Of a DNA stretch of 64,000 nt, positions 25,837 through 32,933 are shown piece after piece. Under the pieces are notes generated by a model. It was not told where the DNA came from and did not search any database. It was given only the letters and a program-made list of their open reading frames with translations. The translations under genes and the position numbers were made by a program. The stretch is from the NCBI GenBank assembly GCA_937936045.1, contig CALGXC010000004.1:62001-126000 (forward strand), written 5' to 3'. Each line of letters begins with the position of its first letter. The first letter of the stretch is position 1. This stretch comes from an uncultured Candidatus Saccharibacteria bacterium (GTDB lineage Bacteria; Patescibacteriota; Saccharimonadia; Saccharimonadales; Saccharimonadaceae).

Positions 25837-26361
25837 TTAAGCAGCAGCTTTGGCTTCGATGCCGTCCAAAAGTCCGTGCAAATTGCCGCCAAGCGCATTG
25901 ACTGTGTCGTGTACTGGTGATAGCAATTGTGATACCACTTGAGCAACGAGCTGGTCTTTGCTTGGTAGGCCTGCCAATGCTTTAACGTCAGCTTCGCTAA
26001 TTGCCAAGCCTTCGCCTGAGAAGCCACCTGCAAGTTGTAATGCTGGATGTGTTTTTGCAAACGTATCCAATACCTTTGCTGGCATAACTTCATCTTCGCT
26101 ACTTACAGCGTAAACCAATTGACCAACCAATAAGCTGGTGTCGGTTTCTTTGTAAGTGTCGATTTCCTGAAGAGCTACGCGTACCAATCGGTTTTTAACA
26201 ACCTTGATGGTAACGCCCGCTTCGCGAGCTGTCTTGCGTAGTTCTTGTAGGTCGGCAACGGTAAGGGTTTGATATCGGGCAAAAGCCGTACCCTTAGCGT
26301 CTTTTAATAGCTCTGTCAGTTCAGCAACCAAAGTTTGTTTTTTATCGCGTGAAATTGCCAT
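25837..26361 (-). CDS. rplJ: 50S ribosomal protein L10 (uL10)
   Basis: This 174-residue protein anchors L12 dimers to the ribosome. It starts MAISRDKKQTLVAELTELLKDAKGTAFARYQTL and contains LRKTAREAGVTIKVVKNRLVRVAL, the usual rRNA-binding region, with C-terminal helices that bind L12 (VAQVVSQLLSPVHDTVNALGG). It is preceded by a structured leader of about 185 nt. Confidence 0.97.
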   Translation of the reverse strand: MAISRDKKQTLVAELTELLKDAKGTAFARYQTLTVADLQELRKTAREAGVTIKVVKNRLVRVALQEIDTYKETDTSLLVGQLVYAVSSEDEVMPAKVLDTFAKTHPALQLAGGFSGEGLAISEADVKALAGLPSKDQLVAQVVSQLLSPVHDTVNALGGNLHGLLDGIEAKAAA

Positions 26362-26548
26362 AAAAATCCTTTCTTTGATTGAGTTAATTTGTTATGTGCC
26401 AATTTGTTAACGTGCGGTAATGGAGAATCAAAAAACGTCTTTGATTCTCGCACTACCAAAGACGTCAAATAAAACTGTTAGTTTCATCCCTCGGTGGCAT
26501 TTTTACACTTGTTTTACGTCAAGTCGCCACTGTCTTTGGTAATGTTCC
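26362..26548 (-). ncRNA. L10 leader (ribosomal protein autoregulation)
   Basis: The untranslated leader can form a long-range helix ACCAAAGAC/GTCTTTGGT (26532-26540 with 26455-26463) enclosing internal stems (GTGGC/GCCAC), and a second hairpin GAGAATCAAA/TTGATTCTC near 26425-26450. This matches the general form of L10 leaders, where excess L10-L12 complex binds and represses. The assignment rests on position and folding. Confidence 0.7.
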
Positions 26549-26553
26549 TTAGA

Positions 26554-26582
26554 ATTGTAGCAGAAATGACAACGAAAGACAA
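26554..26582 (-). promoter_or_regulatory. rplJ-rplL promoter
   Basis: On the minus strand, TTGTCT (26577-26582), a 17-nt spacer and TACAAT (26554-26559), upstream of the L10 leader. Confidence 0.65.
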
Positions 26583-26610
26583 GAGTTATGGTGATTATTT
26601 TCCAGCCGAT

Positions 26611-26922
26611 TCAATTGCCTTTTTTTATCGCATTTTTGCCTAATCGTGACATTCTTCTGCGTTGAGGGGGAGTTGTACCTCCCCAAATTCCATATTCTGT
26701 AGATTCTGGGTGTCGAAGTGCATATTCTAGACATTGCTTTAATACTGGGCATTTTCGACACATGGCTATGGCAGCTTCCACGGCTTCTGTCTTTCTGATA
26801 CCTCTTAAATCTTGGTCTGGAACATTTGGGTCTATTTGGAAAAACAAGCGATTAGCTTCTTCGGGGGCTAATTTCGCGCATTCGGCGCCGTCTAATAGAC
26901 TTTCGTTATTTAATTCTGACAT
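26611..26922 (-). CDS. WhiB-family iron-sulfur transcription regulator
   Basis: Start taken at MSELNNESLL (26922) because a promoter TTGATT-17-TAAAAT ends 7 nt before it; the longer in-frame version has no signal. The roughly 103-residue protein has the WhiB pattern: a first cysteine (GAECAKL), the CRKCPVLKQC triplet that with it holds a 4Fe-4S cluster, and the GIWGGTTPPQRRR turn plus basic tail for sigma-factor and DNA contact. WhiB proteins are characteristic of Actinobacteria and their phages. The gene lies next to the LAXTG surface protein of actinobacterial type and between rplA and rplJ. Regulation of that surface gene is possible but unproven. Confidence 0.93.
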   Translation of the reverse strand: MSELNNESLLDGAECAKLAPEEANRLFFQIDPNVPDQDLRGIRKTEAVEAAIAMCRKCPVLKQCLEYALRHPESTEYGIWGGTTPPQRRRMSRLGKNAIKKGN

Positions 26923-26929
26923 ATTTATT

Positions 26930-26958
26930 ATTTTACAATAATAACGTAATAAAATCAA
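26930..26958 (-). promoter_or_regulatory. whiB-like gene promoter (leaderless)
   Basis: On the minus strand, TTGATT (26953-26958), 17-nt spacer, TAAAAT (26930-26935), 7 nt before the ATG; no Shine-Dalgarno. Confidence 0.75.
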
Positions 26959-26982
26959 TAGGCTTCTATGTCTAATCAAAGA

Positions 26983-27009
26983 GAAAACCCGCTCCGTAGT
27001 GGAGCGGGT
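26983..27009 (-). terminator. Terminator after the LAXTG gene
   Basis: A 9-bp stem ACCCGCTCC (26987-26995) / GGAGCGGGT (27001-27009) with a 5-nt loop, read on the minus strand into TTTT. Confidence 0.8.
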
Positions 27010-27052
27010 GTGGTGAACCTCCCCTCTATACCTTTCCGTATCTGAGTTCTCC

Positions 27053-27091
27053 GCTGAGGGGCGCTAGTCGATTAAACTAACACCCCTCAGC
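27053..27091 (-). repeat. Hairpin just after the LAXTG gene stop
   Basis: GCTGAGGGG (27053-27061) pairs perfectly with CCCCTCAGC (27083-27091), and an inner TAGT/ACTA pair is possible. There is no T-run, and it lies 9 nt past the stop codon. It continues the chain of hairpins seen inside the gene. Confidence 0.8.
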
Positions 27092-27099
27092 GAGATGTG

Positions 27100-28578
27100 T
27101 TACCTCTCCGAGGGCGCTGCCTGGCGGCGGCGCGCTCGGAGGATGAGACTCCCGAGGGCCAGAAGTGCGACCGCTCCGGCGATCGCACTTCCGTCGGCGC
27201 CTGTCACTGCCAGCTTGTGCTGGGGTGCTGGCGTCGGTGTCGCCGACGGCGTGACCGACGGGCTTGGTGCCGACGGACTCGGACTCGGTGATGCCGATGG
27301 CGCCGGAGTTGGCGTCACAGGCGTAGATGTCGACGGACTTGGCGTCGGAGTCGGACTCGGAGTCGGTGTGGGCACTGGAACTGTCGACGGAGTTGTCGAC
27401 GGGGTTGGCGCCGGTTCCGGAGTTGGGGTCGGCGTGGGCACCACGGGGTTGGTGTCGAATCCGGCGTTACCGCCAGACTCTCGACGAACGATTCGGGCAC
27501 TCACATCCCAAGACTTGTCTTGGGATGTGATATTGGCACCATCTGTCCACGGACCGGGGTCCGCGGGGTCGACAAGAACGTTCAGCTCAAAACGAGCCTT
27601 CTCGTTTGTGTCGAGAAGGACGTTGAGAGTCGCCTTATTGTCGGTGCAGCTGACGATTTCGGGTTGTTGGAATTTGGTGTATTGGGGCTGACCCCAAGTA
27701 CTAGCCTTGGTATAAATTCCAACCCGCCCAACCATCAAGTTGTCACAATCAAACCGTTGACCCGGCGATGTCAACGTATCTGTAACTGTGAACAGCTGAC
27801 CGTTTTGCACTGCGGTGGGCAGCACGATTGTCACGTGCTGCGCGTTTACGTCCACGGACCCCCACTTCGAGGGCCCCGCTCCGAGTTGTGAGCACCCATC
27901 ACAGGTGCCCACCTGAATTGGAGTACGACGGGTAATCCCGTCGATACTCCAGACAAGTTCCCGGGCTTCCCCGGGAACTAGAGCGTCGCTCATATGCACC
28001 CGCCACCAGGCGGTTGCATAGAAATCTTTCCGACCAGGGACTTCCACCTGGTCGGTAAGCACGATCTTCACGGTGCGGTTGGGGTGGTATGTTGCGACCC
28101 CAATGGTGACCCCATCCGGGGTAGTCATTGGGATCGGATCGAAGCTACCGTCCGTCCCGAGCTCACTCGGGACGGTGATAACAATGCCATCGCCTGCGCA
28201 GTGACCCTCGAAGAGGGTCAGGGAGATAGCGAACTCCACCGCCTCGTAGGCGGTGAAGCTTGAAGACCCATCTGAGGTCTTCAAGCTTACGTCAACCTCA
28301 CCAGGAGAAATGTCCTGGTGAACGCACCCGTGCCCGCCGTTGGCGGGTTGAGCGTCGTTGTCAACAACCGCTGCAGCATTACTGCTGCTGCTCGACCGAG
28401 CCTCGTCGGTGACCGCTACCGTAGTAGCACCGACCGACTGGGCGGTGGTCGACTGAGACCCTGACTGAGTTTCAGTATCGGCGCGTGACACCCCTCCGAA
28501 GAGGAACACTCCGATAATGCTGACGATAATCGCCAACATTGACACCCACAAGGGCGTCCTGTGGTGTCTGTGATGCAT
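27100..28578 (-). CDS. LAXTG-anchored actinobacterial-type surface protein (probable adhesin)
   Basis: The 492-residue protein has a signal peptide (about residues 1-34, ending SRADTE), two beta-rich domains of adhesin/Ig-like type (about 70-215, with FTAYEAVEFAISL and VITVPSELGT; about 225-365, with GQLFTVTDTLTSPGQRFDC), then a Pro/Thr/Ser stalk of about 100 residues. It ends with the sorting signal LAVTG, a hydrophobic helix and RARRRQ. LAXTG is the motif of class E sortases of high-GC Actinobacteria, not the LPXTG of the other surface protein here. The gene is clearly more GC-rich than its surroundings, sits inside a ribosomal-protein cluster and is full of perfect inverted repeats. Capture from a host actinobacterium is likely. 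A Shine-Dalgarno AGGAAGGA precedes the ATG. Confidence 0.9.
   Translation of the reverse strand: MHHRHHRTPLWVSMLAIIVSIIGVFLFGGVSRADTETQSGSQSTTAQSVGATTVAVTDEARSSSSSNAAAVVDNDAQPANGGHGCVHQDISPGEVDVSLKTSDGSSSFTAYEAVEFAISLTLFEGHCAGDGIVITVPSELGTDGSFDPIPMTTPDGVTIGVATYHPNRTVKIVLTDQVEVPGRKDFYATAWWRVHMSDALVPGEARELVWSIDGITRRTPIQVGTCDGCSQLGAGPSKWGSVDVNAQHVTIVLPTAVQNGQLFTVTDTLTSPGQRFDCDNLMVGRVGIYTKASTWGQPQYTKFQQPEIVSCTDNKATLNVLLDTNEKARFELNVLVDPADPGPWTDGANITSQDKSWDVSARIVRRESGGNAGFDTNPVVPTPTPTPEPAPTPSTTPSTVPVPTPTPSPTPTPSPSTSTPVTPTPAPSASPSPSPSAPSPSVTPSATPTPAPQHKLAVTGADGSAIAGAVALLALGSLILRARRRQAAPSER
27501..28450 (-). repeat. Dense array of perfect inverted repeats inside the LAXTG coding sequence
   Basis: Perfect stems with short loops recur about every 40-60 bp. 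Examples by span (arm length): 27501-27530 (14), 27597-27619 (8), 27755-27776 (7), 27920-27950 (7+6, one bulge), 27957-27978 (9), 28000-28013 (5, extendable), 28030-28055 (9), 28079-28103 (7), 28100-28131 (6+5 nested), 28152-28175 (10), 28202-28220 (8), 28237-28255 (8), 28256-28288 (13), 28298-28321 (9), 28333-28347 (6). Loops are 2-11 nt. Nothing comparable is visible in most other genes of the window. Confidence 0.92.
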
Positions 28579-28611
28579 TTCTGCACCGTCCTTCCTAGTT
28601 GAGTTGTTTTC

Positions 28612-28683
28612 CTAGATACAGAAGATGTTAAGGTCCTTATCCAGCTAGGCTGGAAATCAGGAGACCTGAACATCAGTATCTAG
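28612..28683 (-). promoter_or_regulatory. 72-nt nested hairpin in the LAXTG gene leader
   Basis: Read on the minus strand, four helices stack in register: CTAGATAC/GTATCTAG (outer, 8 bp), GATGTT/AACATC, AGGTC/GACCT and CCAGC/GCTGG (loop CTA). A TAAAAT -10-like box lies upstream near 28700, so this would be in the 5' untranslated RNA, ending about 34 nt before the ATG. It could be a riboregulator or an mRNA-stability element. Confidence 0.8.
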
Positions 28684-28732
28684 TCGGACTTTACTATTTT
28701 ATCATAAAAAATGAAAAATGCAATAGTAACAT

Positions 28733-28760
28733 AAAAATCCCGCCAGAATCGACGGGATTT
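28733..28760 (-). terminator. Terminator after rplA
   Basis: An AAATCCCG (28735-28742) / CGGGATTT (28753-28760) stem is followed by a T-run on the minus strand. It separates rplA from the surface-protein transcript. Confidence 0.85.
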
Positions 28761-28780
28761 AATTGATCGAAACGTAAAGA

Positions 28781-29788
28781 TTACAGAGAGTTCTCTACTT
28801 TAATGCCAGGGCCCATAGTTGTGGCAATTGCAACGCTCTTAACGTAAACACCCTTTAAGCTGGATGGCTTTTGGGAGTTTAAGCTGGTCAAGAATGCGCG
28901 TGCGTTTTCTGACAATTTTTCAGCGCCGAATGACACTTTGCCGATTGACAAGTGAACGATGGCTTGCTTATCAACGCGATATTCAACTTTTCCGGCTTTT
29001 GCTTCAGAAACGGCTTTAGCAACGTCGGTAGCAACGGTGCCAGACTTTGGATTTGGCATCAAGCCACGTGGACCAAGCAAACGTGCGTATTTACCAAGCT
29101 TTGGCATGTACTGTGGAGTTGCGACCAAAATGTCGAAGTTCAATTCTTCCTTGTCCAATTGGCTTAGGAATTCTTCGTCACCAATGATGTCAGCACCAGC
29201 TTTTTTAGCGGCAGCGTGTTCTGATTCTGGTGCGAAAACAGCAACGCGAACATCCTTACCTGTACCGTGTGGCAATGCTACAGTTGAGCGAATGTTTTGG
29301 TCGGCTTGGCGTGGGTCAACGCCTAGGCGGATGTGGATTTCAACGCTAGCGTCGAACTTGACTGGGCTGGTTTCAGTAGCCAATTTCAAAGCTTCGTCTA
29401 AGCTGTACAATTTGTTCTTTTCAACGTTTTTTGCAACGTCTTGATATTTTTTACCGCGGCGCTCCAAGCGTGGACGAGTAACTGGCTTTGGACCCTTCTT
29501 TACGTGAGCTTCGGCGTCGTCTGATTGTGGAGTAGTGTCGCCAGCTTCCTTGCGAGCTTCCTTCTCTGCTTTCTCAGCGGCTTCGTCAAGAGCTTTTTGG
29601 CTGCGTTTACCAGACTTAGCGACAGTAGCTTCGCGCTCAGCAACAACGTCTTTGTCTTTGTTGTCGTGAGATTTGCCTGCGTCTGTAGCTTCTGCAATTG
29701 CTGCTTCAATTTCAGCGATTGTGTTTTTTTCGCTGACTGATAGTTTTAATTCTGCTGCTTTTTCTAGCAACTCGGCTTTCTTTGCCAT
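28781..29788 (-). CDS. rplA: 50S ribosomal protein L1 (uL1) with long N-terminal extension
   Basis: Start taken at MAKKAELLEKAAEL (29788), with AAAGGA 6-7 nt upstream; a 10-residue longer version lacks an RBS. The L1 core begins near residue 115 (RGKKYQDVAKNVEKNKLYSLDEAL) and includes GLMPNPKSGTV and the C-terminal KGVYVKSVAIATTMGPGIK. Ahead of it lies an extra segment of about 110 residues: a small helical SAP-like or Rho-N-like module (residues 1-35), then a charged Lys/Glu/Ala region. Ordinary L1 is about 230 residues; this is 335. The extension may bind RNA (inference). The gene is separated from rplK, its normal partner, by eno and tsaC. Confidence 0.95.
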   Translation of the reverse strand: MAKKAELLEKAAELKLSVSEKNTIAEIEAAIAEATDAGKSHDNKDKDVVAEREATVAKSGKRSQKALDEAAEKAEKEARKEAGDTTPQSDDAEAHVKKGPKPVTRPRLERRGKKYQDVAKNVEKNKLYSLDEALKLATETSPVKFDASVEIHIRLGVDPRQADQNIRSTVALPHGTGKDVRVAVFAPESEHAAAKKAGADIIGDEEFLSQLDKEELNFDILVATPQYMPKLGKYARLLGPRGLMPNPKSGTVATDVAKAVSEAKAGKVEYRVDKQAIVHLSIGKVSFGAEKLSENARAFLTSLNSQKPSSLKGVYVKSVAIATTMGPGIKVENSL

Positions 29789-29918
29789 AAAAAATCCTTT
29801 CTGTGGTGCGAACGGCAATTTGTCATCTTAACAAATCAGCCTCCCAACATTGATTGATAATGTTGAAATTATACCATATTTTCAGAGATTGAGGCAAATG
29901 TTTGATAAAATAGTAATT

Positions 29919-31199
29919 ATGGATATAACAATTACAAACATACAAGCAAGGCAAATTTTAGATTCGCGTGGAAATCCGACGGTTGAAGCGGACGTGACTT
30001 TGAGTGACGGTTCGTTCGGTCGTGCGGCTGTTCCCTCTGGCGCAAGCACTGGCTCTTTCGAGGCTGTTGAGCTTCGGGACGGCGAGCTGGCGTTTGGCGG
30101 TAAAGGCGTGCTTCGTGCTGTCGAAAATGTCAATGGTGAGATTGCGCAGGCTTTGAAAGGTTCTAATCCGTTCGACCAGGCCGCAATTGATGAAAAAATG
30201 AAGAGTCTGGACGGTACGCCAAATAAGGCGCGTTTGGGTGCGAATGCTATTTTGGCGGTGTCGCTGGCTGTGGCGAAAGCTGCTGCTAAGTCGCGTGGCG
30301 TGGAGTTGTATCAATACGTCAATAGCTTGGCTGGAAATCCTGCAATGTGCCTGCCGATGCCGATGATCAACGTGATGAACGGCGGTCAGCATGCGTTGGG
30401 TGCGACTGATTTTCAGGAATATATGATTATCCCAACTAGTGCGGCAACTTTTGCGGACGCGGTTCGAATGAGCGCGGAAGTTTTTCACGCGTTGGCAAAA
30501 ATCCTGAAAGACGAAGGATATCCTACGACGGTTGGCGATGAGGGTGGCTATGCACCTCATGTCAGGAATGGTAATATGGAGCCTATTTTGTTGCTATCTC
30601 GCGCCATCGAGCAGGCTGGCTATAAATTAGGCGTGGACTTTGGTTTTGCGCTGGATGTTGCGGCGAGCGAGCTTTATAAGGACGGCAAATATAACTTGGC
30701 GACTGAACACCGAATTCTATCAGCTGACGAAATGATTCGCACGTATAAAGCCCTGTTGGAACGCGTTCCTGTTCTCTCGATTGAGGATGGATTGAACGAA
30801 GAAGCTTGGGAAGATTGGGAGAAAATGACAGCTGATTTGGGCAATTTTGCGCAATTGGTTGGCGACGATCTTTTGGTGACGAATGTCGAGCGATTGAAGC
30901 GCGGAATCGAAGAAAAGGCTGGCAATGCGATCTTAATCAAGCCGAACCAAATTGGTACATTGACTGAGACGATTCAGGCTGTTTTGATGGCGAAGAACGC
31001 TGGCTGGAATACAGTGATGAGCCACCGATCTGGCGAGACAGAGGACGTAACGATTTCTCATTTGGCGGTTGGTCTGGGTGCTGGTCAAATTAAGACTGGC
31101 TCGATGTCGCGTTCAGAGCGAATTGCTAAGTATAACGAGCTACTAAGAATTGCGGAAAAGCGCCCAGATTTGGAAATTGCGCATCCGTTTGTGAAGTAA
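29919..31199 (+). CDS. eno: Enolase
   Basis: This enzyme converts 2-phosphoglycerate to phosphoenolpyruvate in glycolysis. Start taken at MDITITNIQARQILDSRGNPTVEADV (29919): a TAAAAT box (29906-29911) ends 7 nt before it with no Shine-Dalgarno, implying a leaderless mRNA, and the N-terminus matches the family. Signature segments GDEGGYAPH, SIEDGL, LLVTN, IKPNQIGTLTETI and MSHRSGETEDVTI carry the Mg2+ and catalytic residues. At 426 residues it is of normal length. It is on the opposite strand to the surrounding ribosomal genes and has its own terminator. Confidence 0.98.
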   Translation: MDITITNIQARQILDSRGNPTVEADVTLSDGSFGRAAVPSGASTGSFEAVELRDGELAFGGKGVLRAVENVNGEIAQALKGSNPFDQAAIDEKMKSLDGTPNKARLGANAILAVSLAVAKAAAKSRGVELYQYVNSLAGNPAMCLPMPMINVMNGGQHALGATDFQEYMIIPTSAATFADAVRMSAEVFHALAKILKDEGYPTTVGDEGGYAPHVRNGNMEPILLLSRAIEQAGYKLGVDFGFALDVAASELYKDGKYNLATEHRILSADEMIRTYKALLERVPVLSIEDGLNEEAWEDWEKMTADLGNFAQLVGDDLLVTNVERLKRGIEEKAGNAILIKPNQIGTLTETIQAVLMAKNAGWNTVMSHRSGETEDVTISHLAVGLGAGQIKTGSMSRSERIAKYNELLRIAEKRPDLEIAHPFVK

Positions 31200-31207
31200 C
31201 TCGCGCA

Positions 31208-31245
31208 AAAAGACTTCCCCGTAGTTCAGAGGAAGTCTTTTTTAT
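31208..31245. terminator. Bidirectional terminator between eno and tsaC
   Basis: An AGACTTCC (31211-31218) / GGAAGTCT (31231-31238) stem has a T-run on the plus strand and an A-run before it, so it can serve both convergent genes. Confidence 0.88.
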
Positions 31246-31263
31246 TTGGCAATTTTTCGAGGG

Positions 31264-31821
31264 TTATCTTCTTAAAAACTCAATTTCCCCGCCCTCGTTG
31301 ATTCGGACAATTTGCGATGGTTGAGCGTCGGCGGTTTCTCCAGAATCGACATAAATCGGCACTAATTCGTGGAAGTAATTTATTGCTTCAGTGACGTTTT
31401 TTGCTGGTTCTTCTCCTGACGGATTTGCACTAGGCGCGACCAAAAGACCGACGGTTCGAATTAACTCTGCCAACGGAGATTCTGGCACGACTCTGAATGC
31501 CAATGTTCCGCCGTTCCTTGGAAGATGTGGCAGAAAATTAGGACTCACTTTGGTGGTGATTGTTGTTGGTCTATTTTTGGAGATTTCTTGATATTTGTGT
31601 TTGATCGACGGCGTGAGATTAGGGATGTCGTCAATATTTGCAACCAAAATAATGACCGGATTATTCAAGGGGCGCCGCTTGACTTCGTATAATTTCTCGA
31701 CGGCTTTTTCTGAATTGGCAGCGGCTAATATTCCATAAATCGTGTCAGTTTTAGCAATTATCAATTGCTCGTTCTGGAGCGCGGAGATTACACTGTCATC
31801 TAAAATATTCTTCACAATCAT
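31264..31821 (-). CDS. tsaC: L-threonylcarbamoyladenylate synthase (TsaC/YrdC)
   Basis: This 185-residue YrdC-domain enzyme makes threonylcarbamoyl-AMP from threonine, bicarbonate and ATP, the first step of t6A37 tRNA modification. The family motifs KTDTIYGILAAA, KRRPLNNPVIILV, RPTTITTK, LAFRVVPES and VAPSANPSGEEPA are all present. It is the short YrdC-only form without the Sua5 C-terminal domain. It lies between eno and the rplK terminator. Confidence 0.93.
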   Translation of the reverse strand: MIVKNILDDSVISALQNEQLIIAKTDTIYGILAAANSEKAVEKLYEVKRRPLNNPVIILVANIDDIPNLTPSIKHKYQEISKNRPTTITTKVSPNFLPHLPRNGGTLAFRVVPESPLAELIRTVGLLVAPSANPSGEEPAKNVTEAINYFHELVPIYVDSGETADAQPSQIVRINEGGEIEFLRR

Positions 31822-31837
31822 TTATTACATCTTCCCA

Positions 31838-31868
31838 TAAAATAACCCCGAGAAGTCCGGGGCTATTT
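31838..31868 (-). terminator. Terminator after rplK
   Basis: A CCCCG/CGGGG stem extended by AATA/TATT with a 1-nt mismatch, followed by a T-rich run on the minus strand. Confidence 0.75.
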
Positions 31869-31885
31869 GTTAAAAGTTCTGTAGA

Positions 31886-32311
31886 TTAGTCGACGACTTC
31901 AACACCCATTGAGCGTGCTGATCCGGCGATAACTTTCATTGCGCCTTCGATGTCGATTGCGTTCAATTGGTCTTTTTTTGCCTCAGCGATTTCTTGCAAT
32001 TGTGCGCGAGTAATCTTACCGACCTTGTCTGAGTGTGGCTTGCCACTACCCTTTTGGATTCCAGCTTTCTCACGAATCATATCGTCAACTGGCTGACCAA
32101 GTGAGTTCCAAGTAAATGTTCGGTCTTCGTAAACTTGAATGTGAACAATTACGTCCTTACCCATCATGTCTTTTGTAGCGTCATTGAATGGATTAATGAA
32201 ATCCATCATGTTTAGTCCCCACTGACCAAGCGTTGATCCCACTGGAGGACCTGCTGTTGCTCGACCGGCTGGAATACGTAATTTCAAATTACCAATAATT
32301 TTCTTTGCCAT
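31886..32311 (-). CDS. rplK: 50S ribosomal protein L11 (uL11)
   Basis: This 141-residue protein of the GTPase-associated centre has the RIPAGRATAGPPVGSTLGQWGLNMMDF segment and a C-terminal rRNA-binding domain (GKITRAQLQEIAEAKKDQLNAIDIEGAMKVIAGSARSMGV). It is the last gene of secE-nusG-rplK; the usual next gene, rplA, is about 2 kb further on behind its own signals. Confidence 0.98.
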   Translation of the reverse strand: MAKKIIGNLKLRIPAGRATAGPPVGSTLGQWGLNMMDFINPFNDATKDMMGKDVIVHIQVYEDRTFTWNSLGQPVDDMIREKAGIQKGSGKPHSDKVGKITRAQLQEIAEAKKDQLNAIDIEGAMKVIAGSARSMGVEVVD

Positions 32312-32377
32312 AGTTCTTCCTTATAGTTTGTAGTGCGTAACTCGAATATTATATCGAAAAATGCTTAAAATTGCAAG

Positions 32378-32923
32378 CTAAACTTTTTTAACCTGCAGGG
32401 CGTCCAGTTCGACTGGAGTGTCGCGACCAAACATACTGACCATAACCTTCAAAGTTCCCTTAGATGCGTCAATTTCGCTCACGGCGCCATCAAAGCCCTT
32501 GAACGGACCGTCGATAATTGAAACGACTTCGCCTTCTGAGAAGTCAATCTGATGCTTAGGCTCTTCAACGCCCATTCGCTTCTTAATCTTCGCAATTTCT
32601 TTTTCAGAAACTGGAGTTGGCGTAGTGTCGGCGCCCACAAATCCTGTAACGCCTGGCGTGTTGCGGATGATGTACCAAGTTTCGTCGGTCAATTTCATCT
32701 CAACCAAGACATAGCCTTGGAAGATCTTAGCTTCAACAATTTTACGCTTACCGTTGCGAATTTGGATCTGCTTTTCCTTTGGCACGATAACGTCAAAAAT
32801 CTTATCAGCCATATCGACACCATTGATTCGCTGGCGGATTGATTCGGCAACTTTTTCTTCATAGCCAGAATAGGTGTGAATTGCATACCATTGCTTACTG
32901 TCGTCATATCGTTTTGAACTCAT
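32378..32923 (-). CDS. nusG: Transcription termination/antitermination protein NusG
   Basis: This 181-residue factor binds RNA polymerase and couples it to Rho or ribosomes. The NGN domain (KQWYAIHTYSGYEEKVAESI, GYVLVEMKLTDETWYIIRNTPGVTGFVG) is followed by a KOW domain (EGEVVSIIDGPFKGFDGAVSEID). Standard length, between secE and rplK as in most bacteria. Confidence 0.98.
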   Translation of the reverse strand: MSSKRYDDSKQWYAIHTYSGYEEKVAESIRQRINGVDMADKIFDVIVPKEKQIQIRNGKRKIVEAKIFQGYVLVEMKLTDETWYIIRNTPGVTGFVGADTTPTPVSEKEIAKIKKRMGVEEPKHQIDFSEGEVVSIIDGPFKGFDGAVSEIDASKGTLKVMVSMFGRDTPVELDALQVKKV

Positions 32924-32933
32924 AATATCTCCT

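Noticed and set aside
27300..27440. Repeats in the Pro/Thr/Ser stalk as a CRISPR array or VNTR
   Set aside because: The short GTCGGAGTCGGACTC-type repeats are irregular and in frame with a PT/PS-rich stalk; they have no spacers and are ordinary low-complexity coding sequence.
27095..27691. Long open frame on the plus strand opposite the LAXTG gene
   Set aside because: It reads as a Gly/Val/Asp-rich low-complexity product, the mirror of the Pro/Thr/Ser stalk. It has no Shine-Dalgarno or promoter, and the minus-strand frame has a signal peptide and sorting signal.
27053..28683. Hairpins on both sides of the LAXTG gene as the ends of a transposon
   Set aside because: The 27053-27091 and 28612-28683 hairpins do not match each other, no transposase is present, and no target-site duplication was seen.
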